Source: Bin127 sp965203505 (GTDB lineage Bacteria > Chloroflexota > Dehalococcoidia > Lucifugimonadales > Lucifugimonadaceae). From it: a DNA stretch of 64,000 bases. The notes below the pieces were generated by a model. That model saw nothing but the letters and a program-made list of their open reading frames with translations, did not search any database and was not told the origin of the DNA. The position numbers were made by a program, and so were the translations under genes. The stretch is taken from NCBI GenBank assembly GCA_965203505.1, contig OZ241880.1, positions 372,001 through 436,000 of the forward strand. The letters are read 5' to 3'. Shown piece after piece: positions 9,558 through 17,866 of this stretch; the stretch's first letter is position 1; each line of letters starts with the position of its first letter.

Positions 9558-10336
9558 GCGCCGTTAACCGGGAGCAAAACGGCCAACGTTCACCCTCTCT
9601 CGAACGCCTTGCAGCGGCACGCGCAAGGGAAGATGAACTCGGACGATCTGAGCGCTCGGTCCGCATGCAGAGCGCCGCATTCGGATTTCTCATCGGAGGG
9701 TTACTCGGTCTGTTTATCGGCCACATGGGACTGCTGCTTCTCGAAGCCCGCGAGGAATTCCTTCTTGACACATACTGGACCCGTGAGATCATCGCCTTCG
9801 ACGACCAGCGTCCGCTGATTCCCACATACTTCATCGGAGGTGGCCTCGCGGGCGCGCTGGTGAGTTACCAATTTTTCGTCCTCCAATCCCCAATCCCGGG
9901 TATTCGAGGATGGGCACTCGCCGCTCTCGCGTTCGCCTTCGGTTCAGTGTTCCTCATCGGCTACCTCGCTTCATTGATGATCGTGAACTTTCTCGATCCG
10001 ATCGCCGGGCCGACTCTCGACGGTGGGCAACCAAGCGTCGCCTTACGGTTCGCGTTATCCCTGTTCACTTCAATCCCTTCGAGCTTCGGTATCATGGGCG
10101 GTGCTTTTTACGTCGGCTTCGTCGGTACCGGGATTTTTCTAGTGCTCTGGTACGGCACTAAAGCGGCTCTTGAGCGAACAGCCCATATTCAACCGTTGGC
10201 CGGTCGGATACCCTCCGCGGCCGTGATCTATTTTTGCGCCGCGACTCTCGCTTCAATCCCGTACGTGGTCTCGATCTTGGGCCCAGACTCGACGATCGAA
10301 TCATTGGTCTCGCTACTCTCGTCATTGGAGATCTGA
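9554..10336 (+). CDS. Integral membrane protein of unknown function
   Basis: The 260-residue protein starts at a GTG that overlaps the stop of the dehydratase gene (GTGA), implying translational coupling. After a polar N-terminus of about 40 residues there are five or six hydrophobic segments (near residues 38-58, 92-110, 125-150, 175-205, 215-235). I recognise no family motif. Coupling to the dehydratase could mean a transport or membrane role in the same pathway, but the protein does not look like a standard permease. Confidence 0.7.
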   Translation: MSAVNREQNGQRSPSLERLAAARAREDELGRSERSVRMQSAAFGFLIGGLLGLFIGHMGLLLLEAREEFLLDTYWTREIIAFDDQRPLIPTYFIGGGLAGALVSYQFFVLQSPIPGIRGWALAALAFAFGSVFLIGYLASLMIVNFLDPIAGPTLDGGQPSVALRFALSLFTSIPSSFGIMGGAFYVGFVGTGIFLVLWYGTKAALERTAHIQPLAGRIPSAAVIYFCAATLASIPYVVSILGPDSTIESLVSLLSSLEI

Positions 10337-10445
10337 AACCCGAAACAGTCTGCCCGTGAATTCCTACCACCGATACTTCTGAACGCACTGCGCAGCGTGC
10401 CGTGGCCTATTCGGTAGGATGAGAAGTTGAGGTTACGATAACCCG

Positions 10446-11273
10446 ATGCGAACTCCCGGACGACGATACTTCAACACCGAAGGCATCGTGGTTCGCGCCC
10501 GCGACCTCGGCGAGGCGGACCGGATCGTCATCCTATTCACTCCAAGCCGCGGTCTCGTTTCATGTGTCGCTCGCGGAGCGCGCAGAACCACGTCAAAGAC
10601 CGGTGGACACGTCGATCTGCTCAGGCACATAACCGCGCACATTTCCGAAGGCCGATCCGACCTGCACGTCATCAGCCAGGTCGAGACCATCAACGCCCAC
10701 CTCGGCTTACGATACGACCTCGATCGCCTCACGCTCGCGTCCCACTTCGCCGAAATCTGCGAACGCTTCTCGCTACCAAGCGCCGCAAACCCAAACCTCT
10801 TCGCGCTCCTGCGCGACTCCCTGACCTACGCTGAAACGACCGCTAAGCAGACACTCCCCCTCCTACGCCTTTGGCACGAACTGACCCTCCTCACCACCGT
10901 CGGCCTCCAACCCCAACTCCACCGCTGCGTCCGCACCAACACCGCAATCCCACCCGGCGACCACTGGTTCTCCCCATCCGAAGGCGGCCTAGTCAAACGC
11001 CCCGACAGACTGGCAGACGATTCGACAACGCCCGATCCCGTCGCCTTCACCGAGGAATCCGAACTCTCCGACCCAATCATCCCCGCACCACTCAACACCA
11101 TCAAGTTGCTACGGCACATCGCAAGAACACCCGAATGGCCGAGGCTGGAACGATTACGCGTCGAAGCACGGGACGTAGAGAGCGGATTGCGGCTGGCAGG
11201 CGCGATGCTCAGGTATCAGCAGGAAAGGGGAGAGGGGCGCGCTGAGCGGGTGATGGGGGAGGTGGGATTGTGA
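10446..11273 (+). CDS. recO: DNA repair protein RecO
   Basis: The 275-residue protein shows the RecO N-terminal OB fold (TEGIVVRARDLGEADRIV, LFTPSRGLVSCVARGARR), followed by the helical domain (HFAEICERF, LRLWHELTLLTTVGLQPQL). RecO works with RecR in RecA loading. The zinc-finger region that follows G-x-x-P-x-L keeps only one Cys (HRC), so the usual four-Cys finger appears lost. The gene ends 46 bases before two converging small genes. Confidence 0.88.
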   Translation: MRTPGRRYFNTEGIVVRARDLGEADRIVILFTPSRGLVSCVARGARRTTSKTGGHVDLLRHITAHISEGRSDLHVISQVETINAHLGLRYDLDRLTLASHFAEICERFSLPSAANPNLFALLRDSLTYAETTAKQTLPLLRLWHELTLLTTVGLQPQLHRCVRTNTAIPPGDHWFSPSEGGLVKRPDRLADDSTTPDPVAFTEESELSDPIIPAPLNTIKLLRHIARTPEWPRLERLRVEARDVESGLRLAGAMLRYQQERGEGRAERVMGEVGL

Positions 11274-11318
11274 AGTACACACATCACGGTATGCCGACTA
11301 CTGCCAGATTACCGAACG

Positions 11319-11471
11319 TCAATTGGCCTTACGTCCTCCGGGCGGTTTACCGGTCCGATGGATCGCGGCCGTTTTAGGGGGCGCTTTTCGCTCGATCCCG
11401 CTATCAAACGCCCACGAGGTTTTGGAACCAATCTTCGGACCTTTGGCGCGATGTGGGTTTTCGCTACTCAT
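11319..11471 (-). CDS. Small basic protein B (50 residues), paralogue of the overlapping upstream small gene
   Basis: This small gene was read codon by codon on the minus strand. It starts at ATG 11471, which overlaps the end of the preceding small gene by 8 bases, and ends at TGA 11319. An AGGG lies about 6 bases upstream. The product is basic and rich in G, P and K, with the C-terminal pattern ERKAPPKT-x4-RTGKPPGGRK. The gene just upstream encodes a protein of exactly the same length with a matching pattern, so the pair looks like a tandem duplication. No known family was recognised. Coding status is inferred from the start signals, the overlap and the similarity. Confidence 0.5.
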   Translation of the reverse strand: MSSENPHRAKGPKIGSKTSWAFDSGIERKAPPKTAAIHRTGKPPGGRKAN

Positions 11472-11616
11472 TCCGACCCTTGGGTTTTACATCTGCACCG
11501 GGCGGTTTCCGCGAACCCGTTGGTTTTGGGGGTGCCTCGCGAAGACGACTACCCTTGATTGCATCGGCAGACGAGCCGCCGAACTTGGCGGCGGGAGCTT
11601 TATTCTTCGTGCTCAA
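11464..11616 (-). CDS. Small basic protein A (50 residues)
   Basis: This small gene starts at TTG 11616 and stops at TAG 11464. A strong ribosome-binding site (AGGAG, 8 bases before the TTG) overlaps the stop codon of the upstream membrane-protein gene, so the two are probably translated from one message. The product is basic, with a KFGG-x-S N-terminal half and a C-terminal REAPPKPTGSRKPPG pattern closely resembling small protein B. The composition suggests a disordered or nucleic-acid-binding peptide, but no family is recognised. Confidence 0.55.
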   Translation of the reverse strand: MSTKNKAPAAKFGGSSADAIKGSRLREAPPKPTGSRKPPGADVKPKGRNE

Positions 11617-11627
11617 GTTATCTGCTC

Positions 11628-12308
11628 CTACTTGTCCTCAATACTGTACACCGTCGTTGCCTGCCAACCTCTGCGACCGTAGTCGGCCTCCGAGGAATGT
11701 GGGTTGTAAAACATTGAGTACACCAAGATCGAATTGAAGCGTTTGGCTATTACGAATTCGTAGGTTTCAGTGTGGGATTCGTTCGGTTCAACGGTTATGC
11801 CACCCGGGGACCAATTTCGGTGTATCTCGTCCAATGTAGGCCATTGAACGTAGTTGTGTTCTTGTTCAACGAACGTTTGTTCATATAACTCTTCGACTAT
11901 TTCGTCGGTTAGTTCCCCAAATTCCTGGATGCGGAACAAGGTGTCGTGGATCGTTACACGCACCTTCGAATTGTTTTTCAATCGAACGGTAACAATGATC
12001 GCGTTGTAGCTAGGACTTAACGCATTGTGCGATACGAACTGGGTAACGCTCAGATGAGGCGCGTTGTGCCGGAACAGCCTGAATTGATAGATAGCGAAGA
12101 GCCCACCCAAACTGAACGCGATCAGGGTACCGACGCTTCCCACGATGCCCGCGGATTTGGCGATGCTCAAATCCAAGAATGTGGTCAACGACCATACGGC
12201 CAAAATCGGGATCGACGAAATCAGCAAAGCGCCGACGATCATTCCGAAGATTTCCCATCTTAACGATCTGATCATCGCACTTATCCATCGCAACAATGGG
12301 CGATACAA
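11628..12308 (-). CDS. Membrane protein with two N-terminal helices, unknown function
   Basis: The 226-residue protein has two hydrophobic segments (about residues 18-45 and 52-75) followed by a soluble domain of about 140 residues rich in beta strands (for example NAIIVTVRLKNNSKVRVTIHDTLF). The soluble part resembles an extracytoplasmic or cytoplasmic beta-sandwich, but I recognise no family. It is the first gene of a probable three-gene operon with the two 50-residue proteins, whose ribosome-binding site overlaps its stop codon. Confidence 0.65.
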   Translation of the reverse strand: MYRPLLRWISAMIRSLRWEIFGMIVGALLISSIPILAVWSLTTFLDLSIAKSAGIVGSVGTLIAFSLGGLFAIYQFRLFRHNAPHLSVTQFVSHNALSPSYNAIIVTVRLKNNSKVRVTIHDTLFRIQEFGELTDEIVEELYEQTFVEQEHNYVQWPTLDEIHRNWSPGGITVEPNESHTETYEFVIAKRFNSILVYSMFYNPHSSEADYGRRGWQATTVYSIEDK

Positions 12309-12420
12309 TCTCTCGGTTGACGGAATTTACACGTCGTCGTAGCTAACACGCTGACGGAACCACTGAGGAAGGACAGTGAATAACATCCGTCGATCTAACG
12401 GGTTGGCGGGTTTAAACCGC

Positions 12421-13494
12421 TTACTCGCCGTCCACCACCTGCGGCTGCTGCAGGTACTTGAACAGGTCGGAGTCGCTCTCTAGAACGATGAGGGCTTTAT
12501 CGTCAAGGATTTTTTCGTAGGTCTCTAGGGAGCGGCGGAACTCGTAGAATTCGGGGGCGAGTTCTAGGGCTTCAGCTAAGATCTTGATGGCTTCTTCTTC
12601 GGCCTCGCCGCGGAGTTGGGCGGCGGTTCCGTTTGCAGACTCTAGGATGATCTGGACGTCGCGGTCGACTTCGGCTCGGATCTCGCGGTCTCGCTGGGTA
12701 CCTTCTGCCCGGAGACCCTCTGCAATGCGAGCACGTTCGGCTCTCATGCGTGCGAAGACCGATTGTTCGATCTCGGTTGGGAAGTCTGCGCGCTTGATAC
12801 GGACATCGACGATTTCGATTCCAAGTTCGTCAACCAGAGGTTGGAAGTAAGCGACGGTGGCATTGCCGAGCATCTCAGGACGTGCTTCCCGACTCAAGGC
12901 GTCCAGTTCTTCGTTGGTTGGCGGCCTGCCGCGGGTGGCGATACCCTCGTCGGATATCTCGGTAACGATGATAGTCAGCCGCGGGTCGCGGAAGTTGTTG
13001 TTAAAGAGGATCATCGCGTTTTCGCGACTAATCTCGGATCGGTTGCTGGCGTTGGCTACGCGGCGCATAACCTGTTCGCGGGTCTCGGAGATGACCTCGG
13101 ATTGGGTGTCGAGAGCTACTTCACGCCGGAGCTGCGAGTTCACGATGTCGGAGACGCGGGATACAGCTTCCCCTTCGGTCTGGAGCCGCTGGAAGAACTT
13201 GAGCGGATCGACGATACGGTAACGGGCGTATGCGTCGATGACGAGGTTCCGCTTGTCGGATGTAAGCAGCGATGCCGGTTGTGCGTCGACGCGCAGCAGA
13301 CGGCTGTCCATCTTCCTTACGGTTTCAACGAAAGGCTGCTTCACGTAAAGCCCGGGGCTACGGTAGTCGCGCTGGAACTCGCCGAAGCGCGTAACGATGG
13401 CGAGCTGTGTCTCGTCGACGGTGAAGAGGGCCTGCGGGATCAGTATGAACGCCGCAACGATGATGATAACTATGGTGATGATCAGGCGAGGCAT
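12421..13494 (-). CDS. hflC: SPFH/Band 7 protein HflC
   Basis: The 357-residue protein has an N-terminal membrane anchor (residues 4-25) followed by the SPFH domain (VDETQLAIVTRFGEF, GLYVKQPFVETVRKMDSR) and a long charged coiled coil (FARMRAERARIAEGLRAEGT). In the HflKC complex it assembles large membrane cages that modulate FtsH proteolysis. It follows hflK after only 3 bases, so they form an operon. It is slightly longer than E. coli HflC because of an insertion near residues 190-215. Assignment to HflC rather than another stomatin-like protein rests on the hflK-hflC pairing. Confidence 0.92.
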   Translation of the reverse strand: MPRLIITIVIIIVAAFILIPQALFTVDETQLAIVTRFGEFQRDYRSPGLYVKQPFVETVRKMDSRLLRVDAQPASLLTSDKRNLVIDAYARYRIVDPLKFFQRLQTEGEAVSRVSDIVNSQLRREVALDTQSEVISETREQVMRRVANASNRSEISRENAMILFNNNFRDPRLTIIVTEISDEGIATRGRPPTNEELDALSREARPEMLGNATVAYFQPLVDELGIEIVDVRIKRADFPTEIEQSVFARMRAERARIAEGLRAEGTQRDREIRAEVDRDVQIILESANGTAAQLRGEAEEEAIKILAEALELAPEFYEFRRSLETYEKILDDKALIVLESDSDLFKYLQQPQVVDGE

Positions 13495-13497
13495 GGT

Positions 13498-14703
13498 TTA
13501 TGGACCTCCGCCCGTCGTGGCTGCGCCGCTCGTCGTCCCCCTCGTCAGTGTGCCTAAGCTGTCAAGTGGCAGTAAAGGCAATGCGTCCGAATTGGACGGG
13601 AGAACAATCTTTGATTTGTTGGCGAGGATGCGTTCAATGGCTTCTAGGTAGAGCCGCGTTCGCGTGACGTTAGGCGATTCTTCGTAACCCGCTAGGATGG
13701 CCTTGAATCCTTCGGCTTCACCACGTGCGCGCTCGATACGACCTCGTTTGAAACCGTCGGCTTCTTCCACGATCTGGGCAGCCGAACCGGTGGCTTGCGG
13801 GATCTGAGCAGCTTTGTATGCCTCCGCCAAGTTGATGTCGCGTTCTCGGTCTTCGCGGGCCCTGACCACATCTTCGAAGGCGTCTTGAACCTCGGCCGGC
13901 GGGTTAACGTTTTGGAGAAGTACTTGTAGAACGTCGATGCCCGCGTTGTAGTCACGGGTGAGCTCTCGCATCTTCTCCAAGATGCTGGCCTGCACCTGCT
14001 CCTTCTCGGTCGTCAACACGTCGTCGATATCGCGGGCACCGACTACCTGCCGGACCGCGGTTTGGGCGATGTCGCGTAGGGTTTCACCATCGGGCAATCC
14101 CGGTGAAACCTCCCGGTCGGGGTCGCCGGGGTCGTCAACTTCAAACAGGAAGTTGCGGAGGTTCGAGATACGGTACTGGACAACTACCTGAACATCGACG
14201 ATGTTCTCGTCACCGGTGATCATCTCTGATTCGATCTGGACCGGCGTGGTGCTTGAGCCGTTAGCGGCGCTCCTGAATCCGAGCTCGAGACGGCGGGTTG
14301 TCGTGACTGGCACTACGTTGCGAGTGCCGACCGGGCCGGGCCAGTGCCAGTGAAGGCCTTGGTCAGCTATAGCTACGAATCTTCCGAAGGTGCGGAGTGC
14401 CGCCTGTTCTTCGGGCCCTACTGTGTATACGCCAGTTGCTAACCATACGATCGCGGCGATAGGAATGAGGATGAGCACAACCGCGCCGCCTCTGCCAGAA
14501 GCACTGCCGCCACGCCTTTCACCGTCGTTCCGGTTCGATTCGCCACCGCCGCCGAACCCTGGAATGCCAGCAAACGCTTCCTTGATCCGGTCCATGATGT
14601 CGCCGAGAGTGACTTCGGGCTCCTCGTCACGTTCGGGAGGGCGATACATCAGCGAATCATCCGCGCCCTTGTCGGCGGCCGATGCTTGTGGGGTGTTGGA
14701 CAT
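13498..14703 (-). CDS. hflK: SPFH/Band 7 protein HflK
   Basis: The 401-residue partner of HflC has a polar, glycine-rich N-terminus (residues 1-75), a membrane helix (about 76-95), the SPFH domain (VGPEEQAALRTFGRF, GLHWHWPGPV) and a coiled coil (EDVVRAREDRERDINLAEAYKA). The C-terminus is a T/G-rich disordered tail. The N-terminal glycine-rich region is typical of HflK and distinguishes it from HflC. The gene lies upstream of hflC in the same operon. Confidence 0.93.
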   Translation of the reverse strand: MSNTPQASAADKGADDSLMYRPPERDEEPEVTLGDIMDRIKEAFAGIPGFGGGGESNRNDGERRGGSASGRGGAVVLILIPIAAIVWLATGVYTVGPEEQAALRTFGRFVAIADQGLHWHWPGPVGTRNVVPVTTTRRLELGFRSAANGSSTTPVQIESEMITGDENIVDVQVVVQYRISNLRNFLFEVDDPGDPDREVSPGLPDGETLRDIAQTAVRQVVGARDIDDVLTTEKEQVQASILEKMRELTRDYNAGIDVLQVLLQNVNPPAEVQDAFEDVVRAREDRERDINLAEAYKAAQIPQATGSAAQIVEEADGFKRGRIERARGEAEGFKAILAGYEESPNVTRTRLYLEAIERILANKSKIVLPSNSDALPLLPLDSLGTLTRGTTSGAATTGGGP

Positions 14704-14929
14704 GTAGAGGAACGTAGGGCGTTTACCGCGCGTGGATTACGTCAACGATAGGGTGATACGCCGTTGGCGATGACAGAGTTCTGTGTCGAGATTTCGATCC
14801 GTGTGCAATTTCGGAGGAATTGCCCTTAGCGAAATTATAAACAACCGCAGCCTTGTAAACGCCGCACTCATCCCGATAAGCATCGACGGAAAGCGTAAAC
14901 GGGTTCGAGTGCCAACTTCAACAACGCGA
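14704..14929. other. Intergenic region upstream of hflK
   Basis: This stretch separates the CoxL-like gene end from hflK. The hflK promoter should lie here on the minus strand, but I see no clear promoter pair. No gene or RNA was recognised. Confidence 0.4.
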
Positions 14930-14958
14930 AACTCCCCCTGCACTTCACAGGGGGAGTT
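14930..14958 (-). terminator. Hairpin terminator after the CoxL-like gene
   Basis: Perfect 11-bp inverted arms (AACTCCCCCTG and its complement) enclose a 7-base loop 26 bases downstream of the CoxL-like stop codon. On the minus strand the hairpin is followed by only a short T run, so it could be a weak intrinsic terminator for the CoxMSL-type operon or insulate hflK from it. Confidence 0.6.
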
Positions 14959-14983
14959 CGTCGGTCAAACTGAACGCTTGACT

Positions 14984-17272
14984 TCAAGAACCGTTCTCCG
15001 ATTCGAGCGCGCTGACGATCCTGCCGGCGTTCATCGGGGTTTCCCGGAGACGAATGCCGATGGCGTCTTTGATCGCGTTGCCGACTGCCGGTACTGGCGG
15101 AACGATCGGCACCTCGCCGACGCCTCGGACACCATACGGGTGCACCGGGTTCGGCACTTCCACGATCACTGTCTCGATGTTAGGCAGGTCGAGCGAGGTC
15201 GGCATGCGGTAGTCGAGGTAAGACGAGTTCGACATCACGCCGTCGTCGCCCATGTAGTACTCCTCGTTCAATGCCCAGCCGATACCTTGCGCTGCTCCAC
15301 CTTGCATCTGACCTTCTACGTATGACGGGTGGATAGCACGACCAGCGTCTTGCACGATGGTGTAGCGAACTACGTCGGTTTTGCCGGTCTCGGGGTCAAT
15401 CTCCAAGTCGCAGATGTGAGTGCCATAGGCACCACCAGCTGCTTCGAGGTCGACGCTGCCGGTTGACGTCACCGGTCCACCAGTGTCGTCGAGTTTTCCG
15501 GCGAGGTCCTTGAAGCCGATGCTGAGTTCGGGGTCGGAGCTCGACGAGAAGACGCCGTCTTCGAACTGCACGTCATCTTCGTCGATGCTCCAGAGCCTCG
15601 ATGCTCGGACCTTGAGCTTGTCGATCATCTCGATCGCCGCGTTGTATGCGGCGTAGCCCGTCGCGTACGTGACGCGGCTCCCGCCAGTAACGGCGGTGAA
15701 GCCTACGGTGTCGGTATCGACGACCGTCGGGTTGACGTCTTCGGCAGTGATGCCGAGGGTTTCAGCCGCTTGCATGGCAATGGAAGCTCGGGTTCCGCCG
15801 ATATCGGTTGAACCTTCAACCAGTTCCACCGTGCCGTCACCGTTCAATGAGAGGTTGACTGACGACTGGAGGCCAACGTTAAACCAGTAGCCGCTAGCGA
15901 AACCGCGGCCCCGGACTCGCCCCGGAGAGGCTTCGCCGAGTTCCGAGTTCCAGTGGTCAGTCTCCTTGGTGGCGTCAAGCACTTCTTCCATGCCGATGCG
16001 CGGGAAGATAGGACCGTCGCCACGCCGAGTGCCTTCTTTCGCGGCGTTGTCGCGCCGGAATTGCCACTTGTCGAATCCGGCCTGTTCACAGAGGTCGTCG
16101 ACGAGCGTCTCAATCGCGAACGCCACTTGGGGCGAACCGGGTGCTCGATAGGCTGCGACCTTGGGCTTGTTGACCAAAACGTCGTAGCCCACGATGCGCA
16201 TGTTCGGGATGTTGTAGCAGGCGTAGATGCACATGCCCGATGCGCCAACCAGAGAGCCGGGGTATCCTCCAGCTTCCATTCTGAGTGTCGAAGTCGCCGC
16301 AGTGAGTTTGCCGTCGCTGGTCGCCCCGAGTTTCAAGTGGATTTTGCCGCCTGCGGCAGGTCCGCTACCTTCGAACACGGAGCGTCGTTCCATGATCATC
16401 TTCACAGGAACGTTGCCTGCTTTGCGAGACAGGGTTGCCGCCACAGGTTCCAGGTAAATCGGGATCTTGCCGCCGAAACCGCCGCCGATTTCGAGCGGTG
16501 TCACGCGGATCTTGGACTCCTCCATCTGCATAACCGCCGCGACCTGTTGCCTGACCGTGAACGCGCCTTGAGTGCTCGTCCAGATGCGGAGACGCCCGTC
16601 TTCGTCCCAAACCGCGGTGGCGTTGTGAGGCTCGATGTAGCCCTGGTGGACCATCTCGAGCTTGAACTCACCTTCGACAACGTGATCGGCTTCGTCAAAC
16701 GCGGCGTCTGGGTCACCAAACTCGTGTGTGAACTCTTTGACGTGGTTGGGGTGACCACTCTCCTCCGCTCCCGGCGAGCCGACGAAATCGTCGAGGATTG
16801 CGGGCATGTCAGCCGCAACTGTGTCATCGACGTTTGTTGCGGACGGCAAAACTTCGTATTCGACTTTGATCGCCCGCGTTGCCTCCTCGGCGGTGTAGCG
16901 GTCAACTGCCGCAACGCCCGCAACGGCGTGGCCGGCGTATAGGACTTTGTCACTCGCGAGGATGTTGTCGACCGCCCACTTCAAGTTGGTCGCGCCTTCC
17001 CCGAGGTCAACCATCTTGTTTTCGGCATCCGGCAGGTCGGAGTTCGTGACTACCGCGTGCACGCCGTCCATGGCTTCGGCAGCGGACGTGTCAATCGACT
17101 TGATGCGAGCGTGGGCGTGTGGACTGCGCAGCACTGCGCCCCAGATCATGCTTGGCAGTTTGATGTCCGCGCCGTAGATTGCTCGGCCCGTCACCTTGTC
17201 CAAACCGTCGTGGCGGATCGGACGAGTGCCGATTACCTTGTATTCGCTCTTGGGTTCAAATGTTGCAACCAT
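14984..17272 (-). CDS. Xanthine dehydrogenase-family molybdopterin-binding subunit (CoxL-like)
   Basis: The 762-residue large subunit of a molybdenum hydroxylase has the N-terminal hammerhead domain (GRAIYGADIKLPSMIWGAVLRSPHAHARI) and the molybdopterin-binding region with EIGGGFGGK. The loop near the active site reads AAYRAPGSPQ, without the AYRCSFR loop of form I CO dehydrogenase. The catalytic Glu motif GVRGVGEVP is near the C-terminus. The enzyme therefore probably hydroxylates an aldehyde, purine or other heterocycle rather than CO. The FAD and [2Fe-2S] subunits are encoded directly upstream in the order M-S-L. The substrate cannot be read from sequence. Confidence 0.9.
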   Translation of the reverse strand: MVATFEPKSEYKVIGTRPIRHDGLDKVTGRAIYGADIKLPSMIWGAVLRSPHAHARIKSIDTSAAEAMDGVHAVVTNSDLPDAENKMVDLGEGATNLKWAVDNILASDKVLYAGHAVAGVAAVDRYTAEEATRAIKVEYEVLPSATNVDDTVAADMPAILDDFVGSPGAEESGHPNHVKEFTHEFGDPDAAFDEADHVVEGEFKLEMVHQGYIEPHNATAVWDEDGRLRIWTSTQGAFTVRQQVAAVMQMEESKIRVTPLEIGGGFGGKIPIYLEPVAATLSRKAGNVPVKMIMERRSVFEGSGPAAGGKIHLKLGATSDGKLTAATSTLRMEAGGYPGSLVGASGMCIYACYNIPNMRIVGYDVLVNKPKVAAYRAPGSPQVAFAIETLVDDLCEQAGFDKWQFRRDNAAKEGTRRGDGPIFPRIGMEEVLDATKETDHWNSELGEASPGRVRGRGFASGYWFNVGLQSSVNLSLNGDGTVELVEGSTDIGGTRASIAMQAAETLGITAEDVNPTVVDTDTVGFTAVTGGSRVTYATGYAAYNAAIEMIDKLKVRASRLWSIDEDDVQFEDGVFSSSSDPELSIGFKDLAGKLDDTGGPVTSTGSVDLEAAGGAYGTHICDLEIDPETGKTDVVRYTIVQDAGRAIHPSYVEGQMQGGAAQGIGWALNEEYYMGDDGVMSNSSYLDYRMPTSLDLPNIETVIVEVPNPVHPYGVRGVGEVPIVPPVPAVGNAIKDAIGIRLRETPMNAGRIVSALESENGS

Positions 17273-17312
17273 ATTGGGGTCCCCTTAATTCGGTTGGCGA
17301 TCGATTAATGAA

Positions 17313-17353
17313 ACAGCCGACCACTGGCGTGTGTACGCGCTCTGGTCGGCTGT
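17313..17353. promoter_or_regulatory. Inverted repeat between the CoxS- and CoxL-like genes
   Basis: Two perfect 11-base arms (ACAGCCGACCA and its complement) surround a 19-base loop in the 93-base gap between the small and large subunit genes. It could slow or partly end transcription, or protect the transcript end, and so set the ratio of subunits. There is no strong U tract. Function is inferred. Confidence 0.45.
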
Positions 17354-17365
17354 CTATTCGCGTCT

Positions 17366-17860
17366 TTACGACATCTCCGCCGATGCCTTCTGCACGGCGC
17401 GAACGATCTTGTCGTAGCCGGTGCATCGACAGAGGTTTCCTGCGAGCCAGTGTCGGATCCGGTGTTCGTCCGGCGCGGGCTCGTTATCGAGGAGGCCTTT
17501 GGCGGCTACCAAGAATCCGGGCGTACAGATGCCGCACTGCAACGCGGCTTCTTCCAAGAATGCCTGTTGCAACGGGTGCAAGCCTTCGGGCGTGGCCATT
17601 CCTTCGACGGTCTCGACTGACTTACCGTCGATTTCGGCGCCAAGAACGAGGCAAGAGTCGACGATGCGACCGTCAAGCGAGACGGTGCATGCGCCACAGT
17701 TGCCGTCCAAACACCCTTCTTTGGTGCCAGTCAAGCCGACGATCTCGCGCAGTGTGTCGAGGAGGCTCATGTAAGGCGGCACGAGGAACTCGTGCGCGTT
17801 GCCGTTGATTGTGGTACGGACGTGTACCCGAGATGGTCCTGGTGTTATTTGGGTTGTCAT
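17366..17860 (-). CDS. [2Fe-2S] small subunit of molybdenum hydroxylase (CoxS-like)
   Basis: The 164-residue protein has two iron-sulfur domains: a plant-ferredoxin-type cluster (C-x4-C-x2-C within GCLDGNCGACTV plus a later SC) and the all-helical domain with QCGICTPGF and NLCRCTGY. It passes electrons from the molybdenum centre to FAD. The gene begins 6 bases after the FAD-subunit gene and precedes the large-subunit gene. Length and motif order are normal. Confidence 0.95.
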   Translation of the reverse strand: MTTQITPGPSRVHVRTTINGNAHEFLVPPYMSLLDTLREIVGLTGTKEGCLDGNCGACTVSLDGRIVDSCLVLGAEIDGKSVETVEGMATPEGLHPLQQAFLEEAALQCGICTPGFLVAAKGLLDNEPAPDEHRIRHWLAGNLCRCTGYDKIVRAVQKASAEMS

Positions 17861-17866
17861 CTGCTT

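Noticed and set aside
11323..11682. A plus-strand gene opposite the two small genes
   Set aside because: No start signal, unlike any protein, and it runs into the well-supported membrane-protein gene; the minus-strand small genes explain the open frame better.
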